Shown here: positions 43,788 to 53,524 of the stretch, piece after piece
Layout of the letters: each line of letters begins with the position of its first letter
How positions within the stretch are numbered: position 1 is the stretch's first letter
From: JAFAXD01 sp051985675
GTDB lineage: Bacteria > Pseudomonadota > Alphaproteobacteria > Rhizobiales > Xanthobacteraceae
DNA: 64,000 bases
Direction of reading: 5' to 3'
Assembly (NCBI GenBank): GCA_051985675.1
Contig: JBPYFJ010000029.1
Coordinates: forward strand, 1 to 64,000
Made by a program: the position numbers and the translations under genes
Notes under the pieces: model-generated
The model's input: the letters and a program-made list of their open reading frames with translations, nothing else
What the model was told of the DNA's origin: nothing
Databases searched by the model: none

Positions 43788-45242
43788 CTAGAACGAGCCA
43801 AACGTGCTGCCGAGCGCGATCACCGCGACCAGTGCGATCAACGCGCCCACGATTGCGACCATGACGATGTCAAAATAGCTTTCGCGATGCGTCGACCCGC
43901 ACACGGCGAGCAACGTCACGACGGCGCCGTTGTGCGGCAGGCTGTCGAGTGTGCCGGCGCTCATCACGGCGACCCGGTGCATGAGCCCAGGATCTATGCC
44001 GGCTGCGCCCGCGAGCTGCATGTAGGTATGGCCGAGCGCGTCAAGCGCGATCGTGAGGCCTCCCGAGGCCGAGCCGGTTAGCGCAGCGAGCACATTGGCC
44101 GCGACCGCGAGCGAGACGAGCGGTCCGCCCTCGATCGCGAGCACCCAGTCGCGAACGACCGCGAAGGCGGGCAATTCCGCCACTACCGCCCCGAAGCCGA
44201 CAAGGCTCGCGACGCTGAGAGCTGGAAGCACGGAGGCGTTGGCGCCGGCATCCATGCTGGCACGTAAGGCCGGAAGGTACCTGCGGTTGAGGATGACGAG
44301 CGTCGCCGATGCCGCCAGCAATGCCGTCACAACCGCCCAGACGCCGCCGACCGCAGACAGCGAGGTTGCTCCCCATCGCTCTTCGGCCAGAAATGAGACG
44401 TCGAGACGCGGCAGGATCACGAGCGACATCAGCAGATTGACGACGACGACTACGACCAGCGGCGAAGCGGCGCGCACCGCGGATGGCAACGTCGCGCTCG
44501 CTGCGCCGTGTCGGATTTCGGCGGGGTCGAACTCGCGCGCCGTGGTGGCGCGCTCGCGCACCGTGAGATCGTCCGCCGCCGTTGCCGCGCTGGCAGGCGC
44601 GTCCGCGCCGAAGCCCTCGCCGGCACGGCGCGCCGAGGCTTCCGAACGGGCGAGCCACCACAGGCCGAAGCCAAGCATGATTAAGGATGCCACGATGCCG
44701 AGACCTGGTGCCGCGAACGGCGTCGTGCCGAAAAACGGCATCGGGATCGCGTTTTGGATCGCGGGCGTGCCTGGCAGCGCCGACATGGTGAACGTGGACG
44801 TGCCGAGCGCAATCGCGGCCGGCATTAGCCGGCGCGGGATGGCCGCGGCGCGAAACAGCGCCTGTGCCATCGGCGCCAGGACGAACAGCGCGACGAACAG
44901 GCTGACGCCGCCGTAGGTGACCATCGCGCCGGCCAGCACGACCGCCAGCACGGCGCGATGCTGGCCCAGGCGTTGTGTCATGAACTCCGCAATGGCCGCG
45001 ACCGAGCCCGAATCCTCCATGAGCTTGCCGAACAAAGCACCGAGCAGGAAGATCGGAAAGAATTGCGCCAGGAAAACCGCCGCGGCGCCCATGAATGTTT
45101 GGGTCCAGTTGGCGAGCAACGGTTCGCCGGCGAAGGCCGCCGCCAGAAGCGCGGCCGCGGGAGCAAGCAGCAGGACGCTCCAGCCGCGGAACGCGAGCCA
45201 TATCAGCAGGGCTAGGCCAACCAGGATGCCGGCGAGGCCCAT
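43788..45242 (-). CDS. GntP-type permease
   Basis: This 484-residue membrane protein has about 12 hydrophobic segments. The N-terminus (LAGILVGLALLIWLAFRGWSVLLLAPAAALLAA) and the GKLMEDSGSVAAIAEF block match the gluconate/H+ symporter (GntP) family. The GTSTFTMSALPGTPAIQNAIPMPFFGTTPFAAPGLG region and DSLPHNGAVVTLL end are also typical. The substrate could be gluconate or another sugar or hydroxy acid. The patatin gene stop is three bases upstream of its start, so the two form an operon. Confidence 0.88.
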   Translation of the reverse strand: MGLAGILVGLALLIWLAFRGWSVLLLAPAAALLAAAFAGEPLLANWTQTFMGAAAVFLAQFFPIFLLGALFGKLMEDSGSVAAIAEFMTQRLGQHRAVLAVVLAGAMVTYGGVSLFVALFVLAPMAQALFRAAAIPRRLMPAAIALGTSTFTMSALPGTPAIQNAIPMPFFGTTPFAAPGLGIVASLIMLGFGLWWLARSEASARRAGEGFGADAPASAATAADDLTVRERATTAREFDPAEIRHGAASATLPSAVRAASPLVVVVVVNLLMSLVILPRLDVSFLAEERWGATSLSAVGGVWAVVTALLAASATLVILNRRYLPALRASMDAGANASVLPALSVASLVGFGAVVAELPAFAVVRDWVLAIEGGPLVSLAVAANVLAALTGSASGGLTIALDALGHTYMQLAGAAGIDPGLMHRVAVMSAGTLDSLPHNGAVVTLLAVCGSTHRESYFDIVMVAIVGALIALVAVIALGSTFGSF

Positions 45243-45245
45243 GTG

Positions 45246-46295
45246 TCACACGCCCTTCAGCAAGTCGTCCAGATCGAGGGTCGAGCGTCGGCCGAGATCA
45301 TCGCAATGCGCGCGCAGGAACTTTTCGGCCGCAAGCCGGCCCTGCTCGCGCAACATGGACAGGAAATCCCACTCGGCGATCAGCTTTGACGACGCGTTGA
45401 GCTCGGTCATGATGTCGTTCGTCACATAGTGGACCCGCATCTTGGCCCATTTCTCGCCTTCCTCGTCGTTCGGGTCGGCGACGCGGCGCAGCAGGGCGAT
45501 CATGCGTAATTCCTTCAACAGGACGGCGTTGAATGCTACCTCGTTGAGACGATTCAGAATGTCGCTCGCCGCCCGCGGCGCGCCTTTGCGCTCGAACGGG
45601 TTGATCGGGACGATGATCGTGTCCTGGGACGAGCTTTCGCGTACCAGCGGGGTGATGGTCGGATTGCCGGAATAGCCGCCGTCCCAGTACGCGTCGCCGT
45701 CGATCTCGATCGCTTGAAACATCGTCGGCAGGCAGGCTGACGCGATCAGTACGTCCGGGGTGATTTCCGGATTTCGAAACACGCGGGCGCGCCCGGTGGC
45801 GACATTGGTCGCGGTGATGAACAGCTTGATTGGCGACTCTGGCAGCCGCTCGAAGTCGACGCAGTCGGTGAGAATCTTTCGCAGCGGGTTCCAGCCGGTA
45901 AGGTTGAGATCGTAGGGCGAAAACAAGCGCGACATCATGTCGATCGCGATGTAGGTCGGCGAGCTGTCGAGCGACCAGCGGCCCAAGAGGACATCGAGCG
46001 GACCGCGCCGGATCGGGCTGAATCGGCCGGCCTGCGAAACGCGGCGCCAGAAGCCTTCCAGCGCGGCGCGCGCGCCGGTGGCGCCGTCGAGCGTATAGCC
46101 GTAGGCGAGGGCTGCGGCATTCATGGCGCCGGCGGATGTGCCGGAGATCCCGTCAATCCGAAGCCACGGCTCCTCGAGCATGCGGTCGAGCACGCCCCAG
46201 GTGAATGCGCCGTGCGCGCCGCCGCCCTGCAGGGCGAAGTCGACCAGGACCGGTGAGCGGGTGAAGGCGGCGTCATCTGCGCTTGGCATTGTCAT
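45246..46295 (-). CDS. Patatin-like phospholipase/lipid acyl hydrolase
   Basis: This 349-residue protein of the patatin family has the oxyanion loop GGGAHGAF (residues 24-31), the nucleophile elbow GTSAG (Ser54 in GISGTSAGAMN) and the catalytic Asp in DGGYSGNP (about residue 201). These constitute a Ser-Asp dyad. No signal peptide is evident, so a cytoplasmic role is likely unless secreted by another route. The C-terminus is charged and helical. It precedes a GntP-type permease by three bases; the functional link is unclear. Confidence 0.92.
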   Translation of the reverse strand: MTMPSADDAAFTRSPVLVDFALQGGGAHGAFTWGVLDRMLEEPWLRIDGISGTSAGAMNAAALAYGYTLDGATGARAALEGFWRRVSQAGRFSPIRRGPLDVLLGRWSLDSSPTYIAIDMMSRLFSPYDLNLTGWNPLRKILTDCVDFERLPESPIKLFITATNVATGRARVFRNPEITPDVLIASACLPTMFQAIEIDGDAYWDGGYSGNPTITPLVRESSSQDTIIVPINPFERKGAPRAASDILNRLNEVAFNAVLLKELRMIALLRRVADPNDEEGEKWAKMRVHYVTNDIMTELNASSKLIAEWDFLSMLREQGRLAAEKFLRAHCDDLGRRSTLDLDDLLKGV

Positions 46296-46450
46296 GTCAG
46301 CTCAGGTTTGCGTTGCGGGCTGTTGCTTGCCGCCGAACCAGGCCATCTGCATGGTAGACAGCTGCTGGCTTTCGGACAATTGAACACGAGAGCAGGCCCT
46401 GTGACTGGCCTTATGTGGTGACCGATCCGTCAAACGAAGGAGAGCGCGCG

Positions 46451-47371
46451 ATGATCTTATCTCGCTGGCCCACGGCCGGGAACCCGCGACGAACCCGCAC
46501 GAACTGCATCGGCGTGCTGACTTTTGCGCTTGGGATCGCCCTGATCGTAACGGCGTTAGTTCCGGCAAGCGCCGACGAGGCGCGGCCGAACCGCATCCAC
46601 ATCGAGTACGTGCCGCCAAAAAATCCGGAGAACCAGAAGCTCTATGAAGCGCTCAAGGAGCATCGCGCGCTCGAGAAAATGCAGGAGGTCTTCGCTCCGT
46701 TCCGGTTGTCGAATGATTTGAACATGCGCACGTTCGAATGCGGCATCGTGAACGCCTGGTACCAGCGGCCGACCGTGACGATCTGTTACGAATATCTCGC
46801 CGATATTCTCACCCGCATGCCCAAGAATACACCGTCCGGCATCACCCCGACCGATGCCATGCTGGGGCAATTCTTCTATGTGGTGGCGCACGAAATGGGA
46901 CACGCCATGTTCGACTTTCTCAACGTCCCGCTGTTCGGTCGCCCCGAGGATGCGGCTGATTACTTCGCCGCCTACACCATGCTGCTGTTCGGTAAGCAGG
47001 AGGCGCGCCGTCTGATTGTGGGGGCCGCCTATACGTACAGAAACGCCATTCAAAATCCGAAAATAACGTCCAGGCTGGTGGCATTCTCTAGCCAGCACGG
47101 TGCGCCGGCGCAACGCTTCTTCAATTTGATGTGCCTCGCTTTCGGGGCGGATCGGGAGACGTTCGGTGATCTCATCAAGATCGGCTATCTGCCGGAAGCG
47201 CGTTCGCGCGGCTGCAGGGTCGAGTTCGGGGAGCTCAACTTCGCGTTTCGACAGTTGGTCGAGCCGCACGTCGATCAGGAGCTGGCGAGGGCGGTCTTGC
47301 AGGAGGGCTGGCTGCCCGCCGCCGCGGCGCGACCCGATCCTCCGCCTCCGCCACCGCACATGGGACAATAG
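46451..47371 (+). CDS. DUF4344 metallopeptidase-like exported protein
   Basis: This 306-residue protein has an N-terminal signal-like segment (basic start, then hydrophobic TFALGIALIVTALVPASADEA at about residues 19-42). The zinc motif HEMGH lies near residue 149, followed by a third ligand candidate in GRPEDAADYFAAY, as in DUF4344 domain-containing metallopeptidases. The substrate is not known. The ATG at 46451 is supported by AAGGAGA six to twelve bases upstream. A C-terminal PPPPPPHMGQ tail is unusual. It is expected to act in the periplasm. Confidence 0.8.
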   Translation: MILSRWPTAGNPRRTRTNCIGVLTFALGIALIVTALVPASADEARPNRIHIEYVPPKNPENQKLYEALKEHRALEKMQEVFAPFRLSNDLNMRTFECGIVNAWYQRPTVTICYEYLADILTRMPKNTPSGITPTDAMLGQFFYVVAHEMGHAMFDFLNVPLFGRPEDAADYFAAYTMLLFGKQEARRLIVGAAYTYRNAIQNPKITSRLVAFSSQHGAPAQRFFNLMCLAFGADRETFGDLIKIGYLPEARSRGCRVEFGELNFAFRQLVEPHVDQELARAVLQEGWLPAAAARPDPPPPPPHMGQ

Positions 47372-47514
47372 GCGGTCTCTGTTTTTTCGCGACACTCCAG
47401 CGGCTGGACAGGGTGAGCGCGATATGGTGGCATCGCGTACGACCACCGTCGTGGCGCGCGACGGCGCCGCGGCGTTGTCCTTCCTGATCGACACAATTGC
47501 AGGGGTACGAGACG

Positions 47515-48918
47515 ATGGCCACGACGCGCGTCGAGCACGACAGCCTGGGGGCGGTCAACGTCGAGAGCGACAAGCTGTGGGGCGCGCAGACGCAGCGCTC
47601 GCTCGAGCATTTCAGCATCGGCAAAGACCTGATCCCACGCGAACTGATTCCGGCTTACGCGATCATCAAGAAGGCCGCCGCGATTGTGAACAACAATGCC
47701 GGCCGGCTTCCGGATGACCAGAAGGAGCTAATCGTGCGCGTCTGCGACGAGATCCTGGCTGGCCAGCTTTACGACCATTTTCCGCTGCACGTGTGGATGA
47801 CCGGCAGCGGCACCCAGTTCAACATGAACGTGAATGAGGTGATCGCAAACCGCGCGTCGCAGATCGCCGGTGAACCGCTCGGAAGCAAGAAACCCGTCCA
47901 TCCCAACGATGCTGTGAACATGTCGCAGTCCTCAAACGACTCGTTCCCCACGGCGATGAACATTGCGGCTGCCATCGGGGCGAAGCAAAGGCTGATACCG
48001 GCGGTTGCCGCGCTGCGCGATGCGCTCGACAAAAAGGCGAAAGCCTGGGTCGAGATCGTCAAGATCGGCCGTACCCATCTGCAGGATGCAACGCCGCTCA
48101 CGCTGGGCCAGGAGTTTTCCGGTTACGTCGGCATGCTCAGCGACGACATCGAGCGGCTCGAGGCGGCGCTCAAGGGCGTCTACCGGCTAGCGCTCGGCGG
48201 CACCGCGGTCGGCACCGGCATCAACGCGGAGCCCGGGTTCGATCGCGAGGTCGCGGCCGAGATCGCCAAGCTTTCTGGGTTGCCGTTCGTCACGGCGCCC
48301 AACAAGTTCACCGTGCAGGGCGCGCACGATGACCTGGTATTCCTGAGTGCCGCGTGCAAGACGCTTGCCGTGTCGATCTACAAGATCGCCAACGACATCC
48401 GGTTGTTGTCGTGTGGCCCGCGTGCCGGCTTCGCGGAACTCAATATTCCAGCCAACGAGCCAGGCTCATCGATCATGCCCGGCAAGGTCAACCCGACCCA
48501 GGCGGAGGCGCTGGCGATGATCGGCGTGCAGGTGATGGCGAACGATCTGGCGGTCGCGTTCGGCGGTGCCGGCGGCTATCTCGAAATGAACGTCTACAAG
48601 CCGTTGATGATCGACAACATTATGAACTCGATCAGGATCCTGACCGACGGATGCGTGAACTTCCGCAAGTTCCTGGTGGAAGGGACCGAGCCGAACCTGG
48701 CGCAGATCAAGCGCTTCGTCGACCGCTCCCTGATGCTGGTGACCGCACTGAGCCCGGTGATCGGTTACGACAAGGCCTCGCAGACCGCGCACTATGCGCT
48801 CGAGCACGACCTCACGCTCAAGGAAGCGGCCTTGGAGCTCAAGATGGTCACCGCCGAGGAGTTCGACCGCATCGTCGACCCGAAGAAGATGGTCAATCCC
48901 TACGTCGCGGCCGGGTGA
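47515..48918 (+). CDS. fumC: Class II fumarate hydratase
   Basis: This 467-residue cytoplasmic enzyme interconverts fumarate and malate in the TCA cycle. The N-terminal DSLGAVNVESDKLWGAQTQRSL, the TGSGTQFNMNVNEV block, the HPNDAVNMSQSSNDSFPTAM block and the fumarase/aspartase signature GSSIMPGKVNP are all intact. The length fits the iron-independent class II family. The ATG at 47515 is chosen because the family start (ATTRVEHDSLG) follows it; a few upstream in-frame codons are not supported. It is apparently monocistronic. Confidence 0.95.
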   Translation: MATTRVEHDSLGAVNVESDKLWGAQTQRSLEHFSIGKDLIPRELIPAYAIIKKAAAIVNNNAGRLPDDQKELIVRVCDEILAGQLYDHFPLHVWMTGSGTQFNMNVNEVIANRASQIAGEPLGSKKPVHPNDAVNMSQSSNDSFPTAMNIAAAIGAKQRLIPAVAALRDALDKKAKAWVEIVKIGRTHLQDATPLTLGQEFSGYVGMLSDDIERLEAALKGVYRLALGGTAVGTGINAEPGFDREVAAEIAKLSGLPFVTAPNKFTVQGAHDDLVFLSAACKTLAVSIYKIANDIRLLSCGPRAGFAELNIPANEPGSSIMPGKVNPTQAEALAMIGVQVMANDLAVAFGGAGGYLEMNVYKPLMIDNIMNSIRILTDGCVNFRKFLVEGTEPNLAQIKRFVDRSLMLVTALSPVIGYDKASQTAHYALEHDLTLKEAALELKMVTAEEFDRIVDPKKMVNPYVAAG

Positions 48919-49052
48919 ACTTCTCGGCTAAACGTCCGCACGCCGGATATGCGGATTCCAATCTGCACCTGCGCAGCCGGTTTGTGTTTGTATGCGTGCG
49001 CCCCGACATGCCGCTATGGTAGGGGATACGCGGGTCAACGATAGGGGCCGCA

Positions 49053-49766
49053 ATGATATCCCTGCATGGACAACAGGTGCTGGTGGTGGGCGGCAGCTCG
49101 GGCATCGGGCTTGCGACCGCGAAGCTCGCGGTTGCGGCGGGCGCGCATGTGACGATTGGCAGCCGCTCGGAGGCGAAGCTCGAGTTGGCCGTGCAGCAAC
49201 TCGGGCATGGTGTCGTGGGACGGCCGGTCGATGCCGCCGACGACAAGTCGGTCGCGGAGTTCTTTGCCGACGGCAAAGCCTGGGATCACGTGGTCGCAAC
49301 GACCGGCGCGGGTGGCCGCGGCCGCATCGCAGATATGGCGATGACGGACGCGCTGGCGGCGATGAACGGAAAGTTCTGGACCTATGTGCGGGTCGCGCGC
49401 GCGGCGAGGATCGCCTCCGGCGGCTCGCTCACGCTGGTGTCGGGCCTCTATGGCTCAAAACCAGCGCCCGGTACCGCGCTCGTCGGCGCGATCAACGCCG
49501 CGATCGAAGGCCTCACCCGCGGGCTCGCGGTCGACCTCGCGCCCACGCGCGTCAATACGGTCTCGCCCGGCATCATCGACACGCCGCTGTGGGACCGGAT
49601 GCCGGCAGCCGATCGTCACGCCCTGTTCAAAAAGACGGCGGAGACTCTTCCGGCACGGCGCATCGGTCACGCCGAGGACGTCGGCCAGGCCATTATCTTT
49701 CTGATGACCAATCCGTTCGCCTCCGGATCGGTGCTCCATCTCGAAGGCGGCGGGATGCTGGTCTAA
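49053..49766 (+). CDS. SDR-fold protein lacking the canonical catalytic Tyr/Lys
   Basis: This 237-residue Rossmann-fold protein has the NAD(P)-binding motif VVGGSSGIG (residues 11-19), an SRS-type cofactor-specificity segment and the SPG motif near residue 171. Aligned to classical short-chain dehydrogenases, the serine is present (Ser130), but the YxxxK pair falls on Val144 and Asn148 in TALVGAINAAIEGL. A Tyr133-x-x-Lys136 pair nearby has the wrong spacing. It may be a catalytically altered or non-redox SDR, or use a different active site. The Old Yellow Enzyme gene follows after 45 bases in the same direction. Confidence 0.85.
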   Translation: MISLHGQQVLVVGGSSGIGLATAKLAVAAGAHVTIGSRSEAKLELAVQQLGHGVVGRPVDAADDKSVAEFFADGKAWDHVVATTGAGGRGRIADMAMTDALAAMNGKFWTYVRVARAARIASGGSLTLVSGLYGSKPAPGTALVGAINAAIEGLTRGLAVDLAPTRVNTVSPGIIDTPLWDRMPAADRHALFKKTAETLPARRIGHAEDVGQAIIFLMTNPFASGSVLHLEGGGMLV

Positions 49767-49811
49767 CCCGCGCGCCGATCCAAGCCCTGCCGCAATTCCC
49801 GTGAGGACCGA

Positions 49812-50939
49812 ATGAACGACGTTTCCGCCGCGGCAATGGCACCGGTTGCGCCGGTCGCGGCCGGCCTGCTGACGCCGATCAATATTCGCAGCGTCAAGCT
49901 GTGCAGCCGCATCGTGCTGTCGCCTATGTGCCAGTATTCGAGCTTCGAGGGGCTCGCCGACGACTGGCACCTGGTCCATTTGGCGTCGCGGGCCGTCGGC
50001 GGCGCCGCGCTGGTCTTTACCGAGGCGACGTCGGTTGCGCGGGAAGGGCGCATCACGCCGGGCGACCTCGGCCTGTGGCGCGACGGGCACATGGAGCCGC
50101 TGCAACGGATCGCGCGCGTCATCGAGCAGCGCGGCGCCGTGCCCGGCATCCAGCTTGCGCATGCGGGACGCAAGGCATCCAAGCAACCGCCGTGGCGCGG
50201 CTCGCTGCCGCTCACTGCCGGCGAGGGGGCTTGGCCGGTCGTCGGCGCAAGCCCGCTGCCGTTCGACGACAAGGCGCAGACGCCCATCGAGCTCAGCGCG
50301 ACCGACATCGACGGCGTGGTCGCCGCCTTCCAGGCCGCGGCGCGACGCGCGGTTGCGATCGGATACAAGGTGATCGAGGTGCACGCCGCGCACGGCTATC
50401 TGCTGCATCAGTTCCTGTCCCCAGTCAGCAATCGGCGCCGCGACGACTATGGCGGCAGTCTCGACAACCGCATGCGGTTGCTGCTGCGCGTGGTCGAGCG
50501 CATTCGCGCCGTCATGCCGGAGCGGCTGCCGCTGTTTGTGCGCATTTCCGCGACCGACTGGCTTGACGGCGAGGCGGCCTGGGATCTCGATCAGTCGGTC
50601 GCGCTCGCGCGTCGGCTCAAAGCGGCCGGCGTCGATCTTATCGATGTCTCGTCCTCGGGATCGTCGCCGCGTCAGAAGGTCGTCCTCGGCCCGGGCTATC
50701 AGGTGCCGTTCGCCCGACACATCCGCGCCGATGCGCAGATCATGACCGGCGCGGTCGGCCTCATCACCGAGCCGCGTCAAGCCAACGATATCGTCGCGCG
50801 CGGGGATGCCGACCTTGTGTTCGTCGGGCGCGCGTTCCTGCGCAATCCGTATTGGGGGCTAAACGCGCAGGAGGAACTCGCCGGCGACGCGCCCTGGCCC
50901 GAGCAATACGGTTATGCGGTGCGCCGCGCGCCCAGGTAG
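49812..50939 (+). CDS. NADH:flavin oxidoreductase of the Old Yellow Enzyme family (YqjM/XenA type)
   Basis: This 375-residue FMN enzyme of the thermophilic-like YqjM class has the SPMCQYSS motif with Cys40 near the flavin. The substrate-binding and catalytic loop HAAHGYLLHQFLSPVSNRRRDDYGGSLDNRMR (about 195-225) and VGRAFLRNPYW are present. Such enzymes reduce activated alkenes, enones, nitroesters or related xenobiotics. The ATG follows GTGAGGACC, a good site. It is co-transcribed with the SDR upstream. The true substrate is unknown. Confidence 0.93.
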   Translation: MNDVSAAAMAPVAPVAAGLLTPINIRSVKLCSRIVLSPMCQYSSFEGLADDWHLVHLASRAVGGAALVFTEATSVAREGRITPGDLGLWRDGHMEPLQRIARVIEQRGAVPGIQLAHAGRKASKQPPWRGSLPLTAGEGAWPVVGASPLPFDDKAQTPIELSATDIDGVVAAFQAAARRAVAIGYKVIEVHAAHGYLLHQFLSPVSNRRRDDYGGSLDNRMRLLLRVVERIRAVMPERLPLFVRISATDWLDGEAAWDLDQSVALARRLKAAGVDLIDVSSSGSSPRQKVVLGPGYQVPFARHIRADAQIMTGAVGLITEPRQANDIVARGDADLVFVGRAFLRNPYWGLNAQEELAGDAPWPEQYGYAVRRAPR

Positions 50940-50974
50940 GTCCCGTCTCGCACCAACCGCGATCGGCTCGTCGC

Positions 50975-52021
50975 TTAGGCCGGCGTGACGACGCGCGCAA
51001 TTCCGTTCAAGGGTTTGGTCCAGATCAGCCGGCCCTCGCGCACCATGTAGTTGACGTGCGAGAGCACTTCGCTGAAGGCAAAGCTCATCTGGTGGGGATC
51101 GAGCGGGCGGTGAAAGATCACCGGCACCAGCTCCGCCGGCGACCGCGGCGTCGTCCGGCTGGCGTCTTCGATCGCCTGACAGCGCTGTTCGTGATGCGCG
51201 ATGAGCTCCTCGCTGCGCACATGCAGTCCATAAAACGGCAACTGATGGCCGGGCAGCACCAGCGCGTCGGCCGGCAGGGTCGTGCGCATCGTCCGCAGCG
51301 AGCGCAGATAGAGGCCAAGCGGATCGCCCGCCGGGTCATAAGCCCAGACGCTGACGTTGGGTGAGATCTTCGCCAGAACCTGGTCGGCGGCAAGGAACAG
51401 CTTTTCCGCCGCGCAATAGAGCATAATCTGCTCCGGCGCGTGACCGTCTCCCGACAACACGTCGAAAGTCCGGCCGCCGATGCGCAGGCTGTCGCCCGCA
51501 ACCATGCGATTGAACGTCGGCGGCAACCGTTTCACCATTTTCAAATAGCCATGGCCCTGGGTGGCGACGATATTGGTCGTGGTCGCGTCGAGGCCGTTGC
51601 GCAAATAGAAATCGCGATAGGGCTGCGCGTCGAGCGCTCCCGGGCTGAGCGAGATCGTCAGGCATCCGAGAAAGGTGGTCTGGCTCATCGACAACGGCAG
51701 GTCGAAGCGCTCGGCGAGCCAGCCCGCGAGCCCGATGTGGTCCGGGTGATAGTGCGAGATGATCGCGCGCGTCAGCCTGCGGCCGGCCAGCGGCCCGCGT
51801 GCCAGCGCCTCCCAGATTTCGCGCGTTCGGTCGTTGCCGATGCCCGCGTCGAACACGGCCCAGCCGTCGCCGTCGTCGATCAGATAGAGATTGACGTGGT
51901 TGAGCCGGAACGGCAGCGGCATTCTGATCCACAGGATGCCGGGCGCGACCTCGGTGACCTCGCCCGGAGCGGGCGGCGTCGGGAACGGGTAGGTGAGGGT
52001 TTCGGCGGTTCTGGCATCCAT
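50975..52021 (-). CDS. MBL-fold metallo-hydrolase
   Basis: This 348-residue protein has the metallo-beta-lactamase fold. The metal motif HYHPDHIG supplies His90, His92, Asp94 and His95, and later ligands are in the SGDGHAPEQIMLYC and FLAADQVL segments. The C-terminus (GHQLPFYGLHVRSEELIAHHEQR) matches the widespread hydrolase subset with an extra C-terminal helical region. The substrate is unknown. The ATG at 52021 is preferred because the conserved region begins soon after; an earlier start at 52120 would add 33 unrelated residues. Confidence 0.88.
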   Translation of the reverse strand: MDARTAETLTYPFPTPPAPGEVTEVAPGILWIRMPLPFRLNHVNLYLIDDGDGWAVFDAGIGNDRTREIWEALARGPLAGRRLTRAIISHYHPDHIGLAGWLAERFDLPLSMSQTTFLGCLTISLSPGALDAQPYRDFYLRNGLDATTTNIVATQGHGYLKMVKRLPPTFNRMVAGDSLRIGGRTFDVLSGDGHAPEQIMLYCAAEKLFLAADQVLAKISPNVSVWAYDPAGDPLGLYLRSLRTMRTTLPADALVLPGHQLPFYGLHVRSEELIAHHEQRCQAIEDASRTTPRSPAELVPVIFHRPLDPHQMSFAFSEVLSHVNYMVREGRLIWTKPLNGIARVVTPA

Positions 52022-52168
52022 TCGCCACCATATAGCGCAAATTGCATCGGGCGCGACCGATTTGCCGCCATGCTGCCCAGGAATGCCGTACTTCGATAAG
52101 GCGCGGTTGACCCGATACACACGCTCGTTTCAAGTCGATGACCACAACGAAAGCGCCGCGGAGGATAC

Positions 52169-53389
52169 GTGAAACGCAGCACCGATCGAATTCTCGTCAC
52201 CCACGTTGGCAGCCTGGTGCGCCCGGACGACTTGGCGCAGATGCTCGCCGCCAAGGAACTGGGGCGCCCGGTCGATGAGGCTGCTTTCGAGGCGACGCTG
52301 CGGGCAAGCGTTGCCGAGGTCGTGCGCAAGCAAGCCGAGGTCGGCGTCGATATCCCGAGCGACGGCGAGTACGGCAAGCTCGGCTGGACCAATTATGTCG
52401 CGGCGCGGCTGACCGGGCTTGCGCCGCGTACGTCGCGCCCAGGTGATCCGGAGCCGATCAATCCGCGCACCGCCGGGCGCGACGCCAAGCGGTTCGAGGC
52501 GTTCTACGAAGCCTACCGGCCGGTCGAGACGTACCAATGGCGCGTGCCTAAGTCCGACACAGCGCTCGCGATCCCACCCGCGACCGCCTCGTGGGCGTGG
52601 GAGTGCACGAGCCCGATCGGCTACAAGGACCATGAGATCAAGCGCGACGTCGCCAACTTCCGCGCCGCGCTGAAGGACGTGCGCGTCGTCGAAGCGTTTC
52701 TTCCGGTGGCCGCGCCCGAAAGTGCGCGCGGCGTGCGGCTGAACCGCTACTACAAGAACGACGATGCGTATCTCGCCGCCATCGCCGACGCGCTGCGAAC
52801 CGAATATCGCGCCATCGTCGACGCCGGGTTCTTGATCCAGCTCGACGACGCATTCCTCGCGCACGAGTACGACCGGCTGCTGATCACGCGCAGCGGCGAG
52901 GACATTCACAAGGAGTTCGCAGCCTATATCGACATGCTCAATTATGCGTTGCGCGACATCCCGGAAGAGAAAGTCCGCTACCACGTGTGCTGGGGCAGCT
53001 GGAACGGCCCGCACACCTCCGATGTGCCGCTGCGTGACATCGTTGACCTGATCCTGCGGGTGCGCGCGCAGGCCTACAGTCTCGAGGCGGCCAACCCGCG
53101 CCACGAGCACGAGTGGCAGGTCTGGCAGGACGTGAAGTTGCTGGACGGCAAGATTCTCATCCCCGGCCTCGTGGCGCACTCGACCAACGTGGTCGAGCAT
53201 CCGGAGCTGATCGCCTGGCGCATCAAGAACTTCGCGCGCCTGGTCGGCCGCGAGAACGTGATCGCCGGCACCGATTGCGGCTTCTCCCAGAACTGGAACA
53301 CGGTGCGCGTGCATCCGTCGATCCAATGGGCGAAGCTCGAGGCGCTCGCGCAGGGCGCGCGGCTCGCATCGAAGGAGCTGTGGCGGTAG
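52169..53389 (+). CDS. MetE C-terminal-like (cobalamin-independent methionine synthase II-type) protein
   Basis: This 406-residue TIM-barrel protein is related to the C-terminal half of MetE and to epoxyalkane:coenzyme M transferase. It starts at GTG after GGAGG with THVGSLVRPDDL, the family N-terminal pattern. Zinc-ligand candidates are in YHVCWGSW, SLEAANPRHEHE and GTDCGFSQNW. Short relatives are common and often annotated as 5-methyltetrahydropteroyltriglutamate-homocysteine methyltransferase, but many lack the MetE N-domain and have other thiol-alkylation roles. The substrate is not known. It faces the MBL gene divergently. Confidence 0.88.
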   Translation: MKRSTDRILVTHVGSLVRPDDLAQMLAAKELGRPVDEAAFEATLRASVAEVVRKQAEVGVDIPSDGEYGKLGWTNYVAARLTGLAPRTSRPGDPEPINPRTAGRDAKRFEAFYEAYRPVETYQWRVPKSDTALAIPPATASWAWECTSPIGYKDHEIKRDVANFRAALKDVRVVEAFLPVAAPESARGVRLNRYYKNDDAYLAAIADALRTEYRAIVDAGFLIQLDDAFLAHEYDRLLITRSGEDIHKEFAAYIDMLNYALRDIPEEKVRYHVCWGSWNGPHTSDVPLRDIVDLILRVRAQAYSLEAANPRHEHEWQVWQDVKLLDGKILIPGLVAHSTNVVEHPELIAWRIKNFARLVGRENVIAGTDCGFSQNWNTVRVHPSIQWAKLEALAQGARLASKELWR

Positions 53390-53419
53390 CGGGCCCAGAA
53401 AGCGGCTGCAACACACAAA

Positions 53420-53524
53420 TCCTGAGGAGCCCGAGCGAAGCGAGGGCGTCTCGAAGGGTGGCCAAGTGGAATGCGCTCGCCCGTGGCCGTCCTTCGAGAC
53501 GCGCCCTGCGGGCGCTCCTCAGGA
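53420..53524. repeat. Long inverted repeat of a dispersed-type palindromic element
   Basis: Left arm 53420-53464 (TCCTGAGGAGC...GTCTCGAAGG...TGGCCA) and right arm 53484-53524 (TGGCC...CCTTCGAGAC...GCTCCTCAGGA) are imperfect inverted copies around a loop of about 19 bases. The CCTGAGGAGC...GTCTCGAAGG pattern is like the dispersed palindromic repeats common in rhizobial genomes. A shorter fragment GCTCCTCAGGATGAGG follows at about 53553-53568. It lies between two convergent genes and may serve as a bidirectional transcript end. Confidence 0.7.
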
